Assembly: GCA_016873435.1 (NCBI GenBank)
Contig: VGXF01000003.1
Location: 105,188-169,187 of the forward strand
Direction of reading: 5' to 3'
Length of the DNA stretch: 64,000 nucleotides
Source of the DNA: Nitrospira sp.
GTDB taxonomy: Bacteria > Nitrospirota > Nitrospiria > Nitrospirales > Nitrospiraceae
Shown: piece by piece, positions 46,237-55,296 of the stretch
Layout of the letters: every line of letters starts with the position of its first letter
How positions within the stretch are numbered: the first letter of the stretch is position 1
Notes under the pieces: generated by a model
What the model was told of the DNA's origin: nothing
Seen by the model: the letters and a program-made list of their open reading frames with translations, nothing else
Database searches by the model: none
Translations under genes and position numbers: made by a program

Positions 46237-46313
46237 CGGGGCGTAGCGCAGCCTGGTAGCGCACTCGCTTGGGGTGCGAGTGGTCGTGGGTTCAAATCCC
46301 GCCGCCCCGACCA
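46237..46313 (+). tRNA. tRNA-Pro (anticodon GGG)
   Basis: 77 bases including encoded CCA. Acceptor stem CGGGGCG (46237-46243) pairs with CGCCCCG (46303-46309), discriminator A46310, CCA 46311-46313. Anticodon stem CTCGC/GCGAG encloses loop TTGGGGT, anticodon GGG at 46271-46273, decoding CCC. The T arm holds GGTTCAAAT. It stands between the MerR-type gene and surE, with a terminator at 46409. Confidence 0.96.
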
Positions 46314-46408
46314 CACCGTGCCAGCAGTGGTGAATTGGAAGTGACGCGGTCTGAGTTAGAGACCCGGCAGCACAGACGTGAAAACGCATCACTCATAACT
46401 TCTGCGGG

Positions 46409-46437
46409 AAAGCTGCCCCCGGCAGCTTTTCTTTTTT
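46409..46437 (+). terminator. Terminator downstream of tRNA-Pro
   Basis: AAAGCTGCC (46409-46417), CCC loop, GGCAGCTTT (46421-46429), then TCTTTTTTG. It ends just at the surE ribosome binding site, so readthrough into surE could be controlled here. Confidence 0.85.
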
Positions 46438-46450
46438 GAGGAGCGCGCGC

Positions 46451-47215
46451 GTGATCAAAATCCTTGTCACCAATGATGATGGCGCTGCATCGCCGGGCCT
46501 GCACGCGCTGGTCAAGGCCATGCGGCCACTCGGGCAGGTGTGGGTAGTGGCGCCGGACCGCGATCGCACGGCCGCCGGCCACGCGCTGACGCTCCACCAG
46601 CCGCTGCGCGTGGCCCGCCTCGCGCCGCGCGTCTATGCCGTCAGCGGCACGCCGACCGACTGCGTGAATCTGGCGTTGAAGAAACTCCTGCGGGGGACGC
46701 CGGCGCTGGTCGTCTCCGGGATCAACCATGGCGTCAATCTCGGGGATGACGTGACCTATTCGGGCACCGTCTCCGCAGCGCTGGAAGGCACGATCATGGG
46801 CATTCCGTCCATCGCCGTGTCGCAGGAGTCGGGCCGAACCTTCCGCTGCGACGCAGCGGCCTTCTACGCTGCGCGTATCGCGAAGGCCGTTCTCACGCAT
46901 GGATTGCCTGCCGAAACGCTGCTTAACGTCAATGTGCCAGACCGTCCGCGCACACGGATCGCCGGGGTGCGGGTCGCCACGCTCAGCCGGCGGCGGTTCG
47001 ACGAGCCCATTATTGAGAAGACAGATCCTCATGGACGGACGTACTATTGGATCGCCGGCACGCGCATTTCCTGGTCGCGCCGGAAGGATGCCGACCATGA
47101 ACTGCTTCGGCGGGGGTTTGTCACGCTCACGCCGATCCATCTGGACGTGACACACCACGAGGCGCTGGAAAAATTGCGCGCGTGGGAATCCTTCCTGACG
47201 CCCCGCCGGGGCTAG
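46451..47215 (+). CDS. surE: 5'/3'-nucleotidase SurE
   Basis: 254 residues from GTG 46451 (VIKILVTNDDGAASPG), with TGAGGAG eight bases before it; a TTG at 46436 lies in the terminator tail. Metal-binding TNDDG, SGTPTDCVNLALKKLL and SGINHGVNLGDDVTYSGTVSAALEG are the family signatures. Stationary-phase phosphatase on nucleoside monophosphates. cysS follows after 13 bases. Confidence 0.96.
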   Translation: MIKILVTNDDGAASPGLHALVKAMRPLGQVWVVAPDRDRTAAGHALTLHQPLRVARLAPRVYAVSGTPTDCVNLALKKLLRGTPALVVSGINHGVNLGDDVTYSGTVSAALEGTIMGIPSIAVSQESGRTFRCDAAAFYAARIAKAVLTHGLPAETLLNVNVPDRPRTRIAGVRVATLSRRRFDEPIIEKTDPHGRTYYWIAGTRISWSRRKDADHELLRRGFVTLTPIHLDVTHHEALEKLRAWESFLTPRRG

Positions 47216-47228
47216 CGGATGCACGCCT

Positions 47229-48719
47229 ATGCTTAAGGTGCACAACACGCTCACTGGACGGAAGGAAGAATTCTCGCCCCTCGAGCCGGGCCGCGTGAAA
47301 ATGTACGTCTGCGGCGTGACGGTCTACGACGAATGCCATCTTGGCCACGCGCGCAGCGCGCTTGTCTTCGACGTCATCCGGCGCTACCTCGCGCACCGCG
47401 GTCTGTCCGTCACCTTCGTGAAGAATTTCACGGACGTGGATGACAAGATCATCAAGCGCGCGCACGAACTCAACATCCCCTGGCAGGCGGTCACCGCCAA
47501 ATACATCGACGCCTACTATCGCGACATGGGCCGACTTGGCATCATGCCGGCAACGGCGGAGCCGAAGGCCACGGAACACATGGCCGAGATCATCGCACTG
47601 GTTCGGACGCTCATCGACAAGGGCGTGGCCTACCAGGTCAACGGCGACGTGTATTTCCACGTCGAGAAATACAGCGCGTACGGACGGCTATCCAAGCGCA
47701 AGCTCGACGACATGCAGGCCGGCGCCCGCATCGAGGTGGACGAGCGCAAGCGGCACCCAATGGATTTCGCCCTCTGGAAAGGCACCAAGCCTGGCGAGCC
47801 GGCCTGGGACAGTCCCTGGGGGGCGGGCCGGCCCGGCTGGCACATCGAGTGCTCCGCCATGGCCATGAAGCATCTGGGCGAAACCTTCGACATCCACGGC
47901 GGCGGGGCCGATCTGATTTTTCCTCATCACGAAAACGAGATCGCGCAGTCGTGTGGGGCCACCGGCAAGGAATTCGCGCGCTACTGGCTCCACAATGGCT
48001 TCGTGCAGATAAACCAGGCGAAGATGAGCAAATCGCTCGGGAATTTCTTCACGATCAGGGAGATTTTCGAAAAGTCCAACTGGCCAGCGGAGATCACCGG
48101 GGAAATCCTGCGCTATTTCTTGCTGGCCACCCACTATCGCAGCCCGCTCGATTTTTCGGATCAGGCGCTCGTCGACAGCCATCGGGCACTGGACGGATTC
48201 TATGGCTTATTTCAAAGACTAGCGGAACCTGCGAACGAGAAAAAAGCCGGCGACAAGGCCTTGCGAGAGGCGATAGCGCGATTGAAGACGGAGCTCGCGC
48301 TCGCCATGGACGATGACTTTAATACACCCGCCGCCATTGCCACATTGCAGCAGTTTAAAGGGGAAACCAACAAGTTATTAGCGGTGGGCCTGTCTAAGGA
48401 GATGCGCCACGAGGCGCTGCAAGCATTTCAGCAGTATGGCGGGGTCGTAGGACTTTTAAAAGTTTCACCGGTGCAATGGAAATTTCAAGCGGCCGTAGGA
48501 AGCGATACGCGCGCGGCGGCGTCCGCAACAGTCAGGGGCGAAGGGGAAGGCGCCCTGCCGGTTATCCCTGACAGTGAGATCGAGCGGCTGATCGCCGAGC
48601 GGAGCGACGCGAAGCAACAGAAAAACTTTGCGAGGGCAGATGAAATCAGGAAAGCACTTTCGGCCCAAGGCATCATCCTGGAAGACCGGCCGGACGGCAC
48701 CACCCGCTGGAAACGCTAA
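47229..48719 (+). CDS. cysS: Cysteinyl-tRNA synthetase
   Basis: 496 residues. HIGH motif is HLGHA (in CGVTVYDECHLGHARSALVFDV), KMSKS is KMSKSLGNF, and zinc is held by the N-terminal Cys and the later HIECSAM and HHENEIAQS. Charges tRNA-Cys. Its last 80 bases overlap the rlmB gene in another frame. Confidence 0.97.
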   Translation: MLKVHNTLTGRKEEFSPLEPGRVKMYVCGVTVYDECHLGHARSALVFDVIRRYLAHRGLSVTFVKNFTDVDDKIIKRAHELNIPWQAVTAKYIDAYYRDMGRLGIMPATAEPKATEHMAEIIALVRTLIDKGVAYQVNGDVYFHVEKYSAYGRLSKRKLDDMQAGARIEVDERKRHPMDFALWKGTKPGEPAWDSPWGAGRPGWHIECSAMAMKHLGETFDIHGGGADLIFPHHENEIAQSCGATGKEFARYWLHNGFVQINQAKMSKSLGNFFTIREIFEKSNWPAEITGEILRYFLLATHYRSPLDFSDQALVDSHRALDGFYGLFQRLAEPANEKKAGDKALREAIARLKTELALAMDDDFNTPAAIATLQQFKGETNKLLAVGLSKEMRHEALQAFQQYGGVVGLLKVSPVQWKFQAAVGSDTRAAASATVRGEGEGALPVIPDSEIERLIAERSDAKQQKNFARADEIRKALSAQGIILEDRPDGTTRWKR

Positions 48720-49524
48720 GCCCTTTGGGCGCCCGCCCCAGGCGTTTCCGCCGGGCGGGCCCAGAGCTGCGGGGGAGGAATCCAGCGAGCTGATCTTTGG
48801 CCTGCACGCCGTGGAGGAGGCCCTGCGTTCCGGTGCGCGGCCGCTGCGCCGGCTGGCCGTCGTCCACACGGACCGTCAGTTCGCCCCGCTGGTGGAGCTG
48901 GCCCGTTCCGCCGGCGTGCCGGTCCGCATCGAACCGCGACAGGCGATAGACCGTCTGGTGCCGTCAGGCCGCCATCAGGGCATCGTGGCATTCGTGGGGG
49001 CCAAGGCCTACGCGGAGCTGGAAGATATTCTTCGGGCCGCCCGTGATCGAAATCAGCCGCCGCTCGTCCTGCTGCTCGATGGTGTCGAGGATCCGCACAA
49101 TCTCGGCGCAGTTCTGCGGACTGCGGAAGCCGCCGGCGCTCATGGCGTGATCATTCCCGAACGCCGCGCCGTCGGATTGACCGCCACGGTGGCCAAGGCC
49201 TCGGCCGGTGCGGTAGAGCATCTGCCGGTCGCCTGCGTGACAAATCTGTCGCGCGCCATCGAAGAATTAAAAGCACAGAACCTCTGGGTCTACGCGCTCG
49301 ACCCCTCGGCGGACAAATCCTGCACGGCACTCGATCTCACCGGACCGGTGGCACTGGTGCTGGGCGGGGAGGACAAGGGGGTGCGGGCGGGCGTGCTGGA
49401 GAAGTGCGATGACCGTGCAAAAATTCCGATGCACGGGCGCGTGGCGTCACTGAACGTGTCGGCGGCAGCTGCGATCGTGTTGTTCGAGGTGGTTCGCCAG
49501 CGGACACGCGGCAGCGGAGCGTAG
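48640..49524 (+). CDS. rlmB: 23S rRNA 2'-O-methyltransferase RlmB-type
   Basis: 294 residues from ATG 48640 (a TTG at 48628 is an alternative). Both fall inside cysS, and no start codon occurs in frame before the conserved ELIFGLHAVEEALRSG segment, so the overlap of about 80 bases is forced. Substrate domain then SPOUT domain with LDGVEDPHNLGAVLRTAEAAGA and knot motifs LVLGGEDKGVR and IPMHGRVASLNVSAAAAIVLFE. Methylates G2251-type position; tRNA methylation (TrmH) is the alternative. Confidence 0.9.
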   Translation: MKSGKHFRPKASSWKTGRTAPPAGNAKPFGRPPQAFPPGGPRAAGEESSELIFGLHAVEEALRSGARPLRRLAVVHTDRQFAPLVELARSAGVPVRIEPRQAIDRLVPSGRHQGIVAFVGAKAYAELEDILRAARDRNQPPLVLLLDGVEDPHNLGAVLRTAEAAGAHGVIIPERRAVGLTATVAKASAGAVEHLPVACVTNLSRAIEELKAQNLWVYALDPSADKSCTALDLTGPVALVLGGEDKGVRAGVLEKCDDRAKIPMHGRVASLNVSAAAAIVLFEVVRQRTRGSGA

Positions 49525-49721
49525 GCAGTTGGGCGGGAGGTGAGGCCCGCACCGGCGAGTCAGTATTGGCACGGCGGGCGAGGACGGTCGTGACGCTGGA
49601 GCTATAAGGCGCGGCCCCCCGTACAGTGGGCGTGGAGGACAGCCCAGAGGGCAGGCCTCCTAGGAGTTCAACTGAAGGCTTTGGCGTCCGCGGCAATGGC
49701 TACCCCGGTGCCTCCGTGCCC

Positions 49722-49750
49722 TTGTTGCCGGGCGAAGGCTTTGCTAGAAT
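49722..49750 (+). promoter_or_regulatory. Promoter of the phoH operon
   Basis: TTGTTG (49722-49727), 17-base spacer, TGC-TAGAAT (hexamer 49745-49750, 5 of 6 matches, extended). Start near 49757, 33 bases before the GTG of phoH. The rest of the gap 49525-49721 shows nothing clear. Confidence 0.65.
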
Positions 49751-49789
49751 GGTCCTCGGATCGCTTCACGAGGGATCAGCCGACCAGAC

Positions 49790-50809
49790 GTGCGCAAGAT
49801 TAAACTGCGAGAGGGCACCAACGCTGCCAGCCTGTTTGGGTCCCAAGACCGCCATCTCAAACTGATCGAAGATGCCCTGGGCGTGCAGATCGCTGCGCGC
49901 GGGGAGGAGCTGTCGCTCGAGGGGCCTCCCGACGCAGTCCAGAAGGCTGGGCGCATCATCGACGAATTGGCATCCCTGACCATCGAGGGCTACGAACTGC
50001 GTCCGGACGACGTGTCAGTGGCCGTGCGGGCCACGCACGGAGCGCAGGCCACCCCTCTCAAGGACTTGTTGGTGGGCACGGTGCCCATCGCGACGAAAAA
50101 GCGCTTCATCGCGCCCAAATCTGCCACGCAGAAAATCTATCTCGACGCGATCCAGAAATACGACATCGTCATTGGCATCGGGCCAGCCGGGACGGGCAAA
50201 ACGTATCTGGCCATGGCCATGGCCGTTGCCGCGCTGACAAAACGCGAGGTGAGCCGCATCATCCTGGCGCGGCCCGCGGTGGAGGCGGGCGAAAAACTCG
50301 GCTTCCTGCCCGGCGACATGTACGCCAAGGTCAATCCCTATCTCCGGCCCCTCTACGACGCCCTCTTCGACATGATGGACGTCGAGCGGGCGAACCGGCT
50401 CATCGAGCGGGGCGAGATTGAGATCGCCCCGCTGGCCTTCATGCGCGGGCGGACGCTCAACGATTCGTTCGTGATCCTGGACGAGGCACAAAACGCCACC
50501 GCCGAGCAGATGAAGATGTTCCTGACGCGCCTCGGGTTCAACTCCAAGGTGGTCGTCACCGGCGACATCACGCAGGTGGATCTGCCCGCTGACCGCCGAT
50601 CCGGCCTCATCGAGGTGCGCGACATCCTGCACGAAATTCCCGGCATTGAGTTCGTCTATTTCGACGAGCAGGACGTCGTCCGGCACCGGCTCGTGCGGGA
50701 GATCATCAAGGCCTACGACCGCCACCAGCCCCCGCCTCCGGGCGCACGCGGCGTGAAGTCGCACGCCCCGCGCCACCGGACCGGCGGCGACAATCAGCAA
50801 CCACACTGA
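49790..50809 (+). CDS. phoH: PhoH-like ATPase
   Basis: 339 residues from GTG 49790. An N-terminal KH-like segment (LFGSQDRHLKLIEDALGVQIAARGEELSLEG) precedes the PhoH ATPase: GIGPAGTGKTYLAMAMAV (Walker A), LGFLPGDMYAKVNPYLRPLYDAL, and DEAQNAT (Walker B region). RNA-related function is inferred in this family. Overlaps ybeY by one base, the standard phoH-ybeY pair. Confidence 0.95.
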   Translation: MRKIKLREGTNAASLFGSQDRHLKLIEDALGVQIAARGEELSLEGPPDAVQKAGRIIDELASLTIEGYELRPDDVSVAVRATHGAQATPLKDLLVGTVPIATKKRFIAPKSATQKIYLDAIQKYDIVIGIGPAGTGKTYLAMAMAVAALTKREVSRIILARPAVEAGEKLGFLPGDMYAKVNPYLRPLYDALFDMMDVERANRLIERGEIEIAPLAFMRGRTLNDSFVILDEAQNATAEQMKMFLTRLGFNSKVVVTGDITQVDLPADRRSGLIEVRDILHEIPGIEFVYFDEQDVVRHRLVREIIKAYDRHQPPPPGARGVKSHAPRHRTGGDNQQPH

Positions 50810-51288
50810 TGTCAGTGCTGCTCGGCAGTCGTCTGCGCAGTCGGCGGCTGCGGCTGCCCGCGCTGCGTACGCTCGCGGCGCGCGTGCTGCGCGCCGCCGG
50901 CGCGGCGCGCTCCTCCGTCAGTCTTCTGCTGGTCGGTGATCGAACCATGCGCGGCCTGAATCGCCGGTATCGCCGCAAGGACCGTACGACCGACGTGCTG
51001 GCTTTTTTGGCCAGGGGTGCCCCGCCCCGTACGCCGTACGTTCCCCGGGGGACGTCGGCGCTGCTCGGGGACGTCGTGATCTCGCTCCCGCAGGCGGTGC
51101 GGCAGGCAAAAGCCGCCGGCCATTCGACGGATCGGGAGATGACCCTCCTGCTCATTCACGGGACGCTGCATCTGCTCGGCTACGATCATGAGCGGAGTGC
51201 GCGCGCGGCGCGGCGCATGCACCGCAAAGAGCGGGCGGTGCTGCGAGGCCTCGGTCGTATTCCCAGACTGATAGAAAGGCCCCGCTAA
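50809..51288 (+). CDS. ybeY: Endoribonuclease YbeY
   Basis: 159 residues. Zinc motif HGTLHLLGYDHE (H-x3-H-x5-H) near residue 117, with the usual preceding NRRYRRKDRTTDVLAF segment. Matures 16S rRNA 3' end and assists ribosome quality control. Followed by ftsY after one base. Confidence 0.95.
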   Translation: MSVLLGSRLRSRRLRLPALRTLAARVLRAAGAARSSVSLLLVGDRTMRGLNRRYRRKDRTTDVLAFLARGAPPRTPYVPRGTSALLGDVVISLPQAVRQAKAAGHSTDREMTLLLIHGTLHLLGYDHERSARAARRMHRKERAVLRGLGRIPRLIERPR

Positions 51289-51289
51289 C

Positions 51290-52198
51290 ATGAGCTGGCT
51301 GGATTGCTTGCAGCAGGGGCTGGCGAAGACGCGCTCGGCGCTGAGCCGTTCGCTGGATGCCCTGACTGGCCGCGGGCTCGATCCGGCGGCGTGCGAGGAC
51401 CTGGAAGCAGCGCTCATCGCCTCCGACATCGGCGCACGGACCGTGGCGCGGCTCATGGACCGTCTTCGGGAGCAGGGCGCTGCAGCCGGCACGGCGCGCG
51501 CGGTCCTGCGGGCGACCCTGCTGGACGTCCTGCGCAACGTTCCGCAGGAGCCGCTTGAGCGCCTCATCGCCAAGGGGCCCAACCCCTTCGTGATTCTGCT
51601 GGTCGGCGTCAACGGCGTTGGCAAGACCACGACCCTTGCCAAGCTGGCGCAGCGACTCAAACAGAGCGGGCGGACGCCGCTGCTCGTCGCGGGCGACACC
51701 TTCCGCGCGGCGGCCATCGAGCAACTGGAGCACTGGGGAGCGCGGATCGGCGTGGATGTGATCCGGCACACGCAGGGGGCCGATCCCTCGGCGGTCGTCT
51801 TCGACGGCCTCGCCGCCGCCAAGGCGCGCGGGGCGGACGTCGTGCTCATCGACACGGCCGGCCGGCTCCACACCAATACTAATTTGATGAACGAACTCAA
51901 AAAAGTGAAACGGGTGCTGGCGCGCGAGGTGCCCGGCGCGCCGCACGAAGTCCTGCTGGTGCTCGACGGCACGGTGGGCCAGAATGCGGTGGCGCAGGCG
52001 AAACAGTTCCACGATGCCGTCGGCGTGACAGGCCTGGCCCTGACCAAATTGGACGGCACCGCGCGCGGCGGCATCGTGGTGGCGATTGCGGAGGCGTTGA
52101 AGATTCCCGTGCGTCTGATCGGCGTCGGCGAATCAGCCGAGGCGCTGCAAGACTTCGACGCGCCGGCCTTCGTGGATGCGCTGATTGGACAGCGCTGA
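51290..52198 (+). CDS. ftsY: Signal recognition particle receptor FtsY
   Basis: 302 residues, the short form without a long acidic A domain. NG domains: N-terminal helical bundle, then GTPase motifs GVNGVGKTTTLAKLAQ, DTFRAAAIEQLEHW, DTAGRLHTN, TKLDGTARGG and the end IGVGESAEALQDFDAPAFVDALI. Targets ribosome-nascent-chain complexes to the membrane with SRP. The next gene's ATG (52203) follows within five bases. Confidence 0.97.
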   Translation: MSWLDCLQQGLAKTRSALSRSLDALTGRGLDPAACEDLEAALIASDIGARTVARLMDRLREQGAAAGTARAVLRATLLDVLRNVPQEPLERLIAKGPNPFVILLVGVNGVGKTTTLAKLAQRLKQSGRTPLLVAGDTFRAAAIEQLEHWGARIGVDVIRHTQGADPSAVVFDGLAAAKARGADVVLIDTAGRLHTNTNLMNELKKVKRVLAREVPGAPHEVLLVLDGTVGQNAVAQAKQFHDAVGVTGLALTKLDGTARGGIVVAIAEALKIPVRLIGVGESAEALQDFDAPAFVDALIGQR

Positions 52199-52202
52199 CT
52201 CT

Positions 52203-54164
52203 ATGCGCGTTCGCTGGCCGTCCATCGGGGTCGCAGTGGCACTCTTCGTTGGCGTGGATTATCCGGTCCAGGCCGCTCAGCCGCCCGCGCCTGCCGTCGA
52301 CATTCTCCATCACCAGCTGGAAGTGCAGGTGACGCCCGCCACACATGAACTGCGGGCGGTGGACCAGATGACCGTCCGGGCGCTGACCGACGAGCTGCCC
52401 GAGGCGTCGTTCGTGCTCAACGCAAGCCTGCGCGTTGTCCTGGTGCTGGAGCCCGGTTCACGCGGCATCCGGCCCCTGGGGATCGTGGCTAAACCGGGTT
52501 CGTCCGAGCAGACCGTGACCGTGCGATTTGGGAAGCCCTTGCTGAAGGATGAGACGGTAGAGCTCGTCTGGCAGTATCAGGGCACGATCAACGACCCGCC
52601 GCACGACCCAAATCATCTGCGCTTTGTCACGCCCAGCGATACGGCCGGCCACATCGGTCCGGAGGGGGTCTATCTCAGCGGGGAGACCCGCTGGTATCCC
52701 GATCGGCAGGACTCGCTGGCCACGTTCGGCGTGCGTGTGCGGACGCCCTCGGACTGGCACGCGGTTACCCATGGCACGCAGCTCGCCCGGACGGTCGCCG
52801 ACGGCGAGGCGGCGGCGGTCTGGGCCATTGCGGCAAAGACGGAAGCCCTCTCGCTGGTCGCCAACCGCTTTGTGGTCACCCGGCGCGACTGGAAGGGCGT
52901 TGAGGTTTCGACCTATTTGTTTCCCGATGACGCGGCGTTGGCCGAGGCGTATCTCGAGGCCTCGATCCAATATCTCGAGACCTATAGCAAGCTGCTTGGG
53001 CCCTATCCCTTTCCGAAGTTTTCTGTCGTGGAGAATTTTTTCCCCAGCGGCCTGGGGATGCCGTCCTTCACGCTGCTGGGCAGCGGCGTGGTCAAGCGGC
53101 ATTACGTCCAGCCCTACGCGCTGGGCCACGAAATCGTCCATTCGTGGATCGGCAACCACGTGTTCAACGCGCCCGGACAGGGCAACTGGGTGGAGGGGCT
53201 GACGACCTATCTGGCCAATTACTATTACGAGGAGCTGACCGGCACGCCCGCGCAGGCGCGCGAGCAGCGGCGCATGATGCTGCTGGGCTACGCCGTCTAT
53301 GTGCAGCCGGAGCAGGACTATCCGGTTGCGCAGTTCACGCAAACGCACGATCCGAAAGACAACGCCATCGGCTATCAAAAAGCCGCGATGATCTTCCATA
53401 TGGTGCGGCGCAATCTGGGCGACGAGACCTTCTGGACGGCACTGCGCACGCTCGTCGCGCGGTACGGCGAGAAGCATGCGGGCTGGCGAGAGGTCGAGCA
53501 GACATTCGCCGACGCGTCCGGCCGGGACCTGCGAGAATTTTTTGCCCACTGGGTGGAGCAGCCGGGCGCCGCCCCTCTCCCACAGGCACCGTCCGTCCCG
53601 GCCGATCCCGAGTACAACTTGTTCCGGCGCATTCCGCGTGAAGCGCTGCCGCCCATGCTGAACCTCTTTGTGACTGACCCGGCGCGGGCGGTGGTGGTGC
53701 CGACAGGAGGCTCCGAGCAGGACCGTGTGCCCTATGTGGAGCTGGCCGCGCAGATAGCGGCAAAGGATGCGACCGTCGCTCGGCAGGACGAGCGGAATGT
53801 CGAGACCACGAAGGGGTCGTTGCTGGTGCTGGGCGGGCCCGGCATCAACACCGCAGCCGAGTGGGCGGTGCGCGGGTGTGGCGGGAATATCCGCATCGAA
53901 AAAGATGCTGTGATGATCGAAGGGAAGACCTATCAGGGGCCGGGGCTGGCTGCGCTGGTGTCGTGCCGGCGCCCGGACGATCCCGCGCACGTGGTGACGC
54001 TCTTTTATGGGGCCACACCGGCCGCCGCAGCGAAAGTGGCGCGGCGCTTGTTTTTTTACGGGTGGCAGGGCTATCTGGTGTTTCAGGACGGGGCCGTGGC
54101 CGCGCGCGGGGATTTGGCCGGCGCCCGCGACCGGGAGGTACAGGGTGCCGCGCAAGAAGGGTGA
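52203..54164 (+). CDS. M1-family zinc peptidase, secreted
   Basis: 653 residues from ATG 52203, signal peptide 1-26 (VRWPSIGVAVALFVGVDYPVQA). Zinc motif HEIVH (residues 309-313) with the third ligand in GNWVEGLTTYL, seventeen residues on instead of eighteen. The exopeptidase GAMEN motif is replaced by GLGMPSF. This subtype with NW-x-EGLTTY looks like a non-aminopeptidase M1 branch. Periplasmic; partner of the following TolB-like gene, which begins 20 bases before its end. Confidence 0.85.
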   Translation: MRVRWPSIGVAVALFVGVDYPVQAAQPPAPAVDILHHQLEVQVTPATHELRAVDQMTVRALTDELPEASFVLNASLRVVLVLEPGSRGIRPLGIVAKPGSSEQTVTVRFGKPLLKDETVELVWQYQGTINDPPHDPNHLRFVTPSDTAGHIGPEGVYLSGETRWYPDRQDSLATFGVRVRTPSDWHAVTHGTQLARTVADGEAAAVWAIAAKTEALSLVANRFVVTRRDWKGVEVSTYLFPDDAALAEAYLEASIQYLETYSKLLGPYPFPKFSVVENFFPSGLGMPSFTLLGSGVVKRHYVQPYALGHEIVHSWIGNHVFNAPGQGNWVEGLTTYLANYYYEELTGTPAQAREQRRMMLLGYAVYVQPEQDYPVAQFTQTHDPKDNAIGYQKAAMIFHMVRRNLGDETFWTALRTLVARYGEKHAGWREVEQTFADASGRDLREFFAHWVEQPGAAPLPQAPSVPADPEYNLFRRIPREALPPMLNLFVTDPARAVVVPTGGSEQDRVPYVELAAQIAAKDATVARQDERNVETTKGSLLVLGGPGINTAAEWAVRGCGGNIRIEKDAVMIEGKTYQGPGLAALVSCRRPDDPAHVVTLFYGATPAAAAKVARRLFFYGWQGYLVFQDGAVAARGDLAGARDREVQGAAQEG

Positions 54165-55296
54165 GGCCGAGGCCAAGGGGCAGGTGGGTATTCCGGCGGC
54201 GCTCGCGGCGGCCGTGGCGGCGCTTGCGATCCTCGCGCAGGCCGACGCGCAGCCTGCCCCGCAGCCTCAGTCGGTCTTGGCGGAGCGTCATCTCGCCAAC
54301 ATCCGCCAGTTGACGGCGGGGCGCAAAAATGCCGAGGCGTATTTTTCGACCGACGGCACGAAGCTGATTTTCCAATCCACAAACGATTGGGGCGGGGGCA
54401 CGGTCACGCTGCCAGCGGGCACGCCCCTGTCGAGTACGAAGGGGCTGGGCTGCTACCAGATCTACGTGCTGGAGCTGGACACCAACAGCCTCCGCCGGGT
54501 TAGCCTCGGCACGGGCGCGAATACAAGCGGGTCCTTTTTCCCCGGCGACCGCCGCGTGCTCTTCGCCTCGACGCATCTCGCCCGCCAGCCATGTCCCCCG
54601 GAGCCGAAGCGCGCCGGCCGCGATCACTGGGCGCTAGACGACTACGACATTTATTCGATTGGTCTCAACGGACAGGGGCTCCACCGCATGACCGCGACGC
54701 CTGGCTATGACGCCGAGGCGACAATTGCCCCGGACGGGCGGACGATCGTCTTCACCTCGATGCGGGACGGCGATCCGGATCTGTATGCTATGAATCTGGA
54801 CGGCACGCGCGTGCGCCGGCTCACGACGGAACTCGGCTACGACGGCGGGGCCTTCTTCTCACCCGACAGCAAGCGGATCGTCTATCGCGCCGCCCATCCG
54901 CAGAACCGGACCGAGCTGGAGGCCTACACGGCGCTGCTGGCCCAGCGCCTCGTTGCACCGGGGCCCTGGGACCTCTTCGTGATGAACGCCGACGGCAGCG
55001 GCAGGCGGCAGGTGACCACCAACGGCGCCTCCAACGGTGCGCCTGCATTCCATCCGGACGGGCAGCGAATCATTTTTTCCGCACGCAGCCAGGATCCCGG
55101 CACAGACGGCCCGCCGTCGTCCCACCTCCATCTCATCCACGCCGACGGCACGGGGGGCGAGCAGCTCACGACGGTGGGACGCGTCAACAGTTTTCCCCGG
55201 TTCTCGCCCGACGGCAGACGCCTCGTCTGGGTCTCGGATCGCCAGGCCACCGCGGACGGCGAGGTCAATCTCTTCATGGCCGACTGGGTGCCATAA
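54145..55296 (+). CDS. TolB-like beta-propeller protein
   Basis: 383 residues from GTG 54145 (GGGAGGT nine bases upstream). The signal-like stretch is GIPAALAAAVAALAILAQADAQ. At least five WD40-like TolB/PD40 repeats follow, such as FSTDGTKLIFQST, IAPDGRTIVFTSMRDGDPDLYAM and FSPDGRRLVWVSDR. Probably periplasmic protein binding. Overlaps the M1 gene end by 20 bases and the PAP2 gene starts at the next base after its stop. Confidence 0.88.
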   Translation: MPRKKGEAEAKGQVGIPAALAAAVAALAILAQADAQPAPQPQSVLAERHLANIRQLTAGRKNAEAYFSTDGTKLIFQSTNDWGGGTVTLPAGTPLSSTKGLGCYQIYVLELDTNSLRRVSLGTGANTSGSFFPGDRRVLFASTHLARQPCPPEPKRAGRDHWALDDYDIYSIGLNGQGLHRMTATPGYDAEATIAPDGRTIVFTSMRDGDPDLYAMNLDGTRVRRLTTELGYDGGAFFSPDSKRIVYRAAHPQNRTELEAYTALLAQRLVAPGPWDLFVMNADGSGRRQVTTNGASNGAPAFHPDGQRIIFSARSQDPGTDGPPSSHLHLIHADGTGGEQLTTVGRVNSFPRFSPDGRRLVWVSDRQATADGEVNLFMADWVP

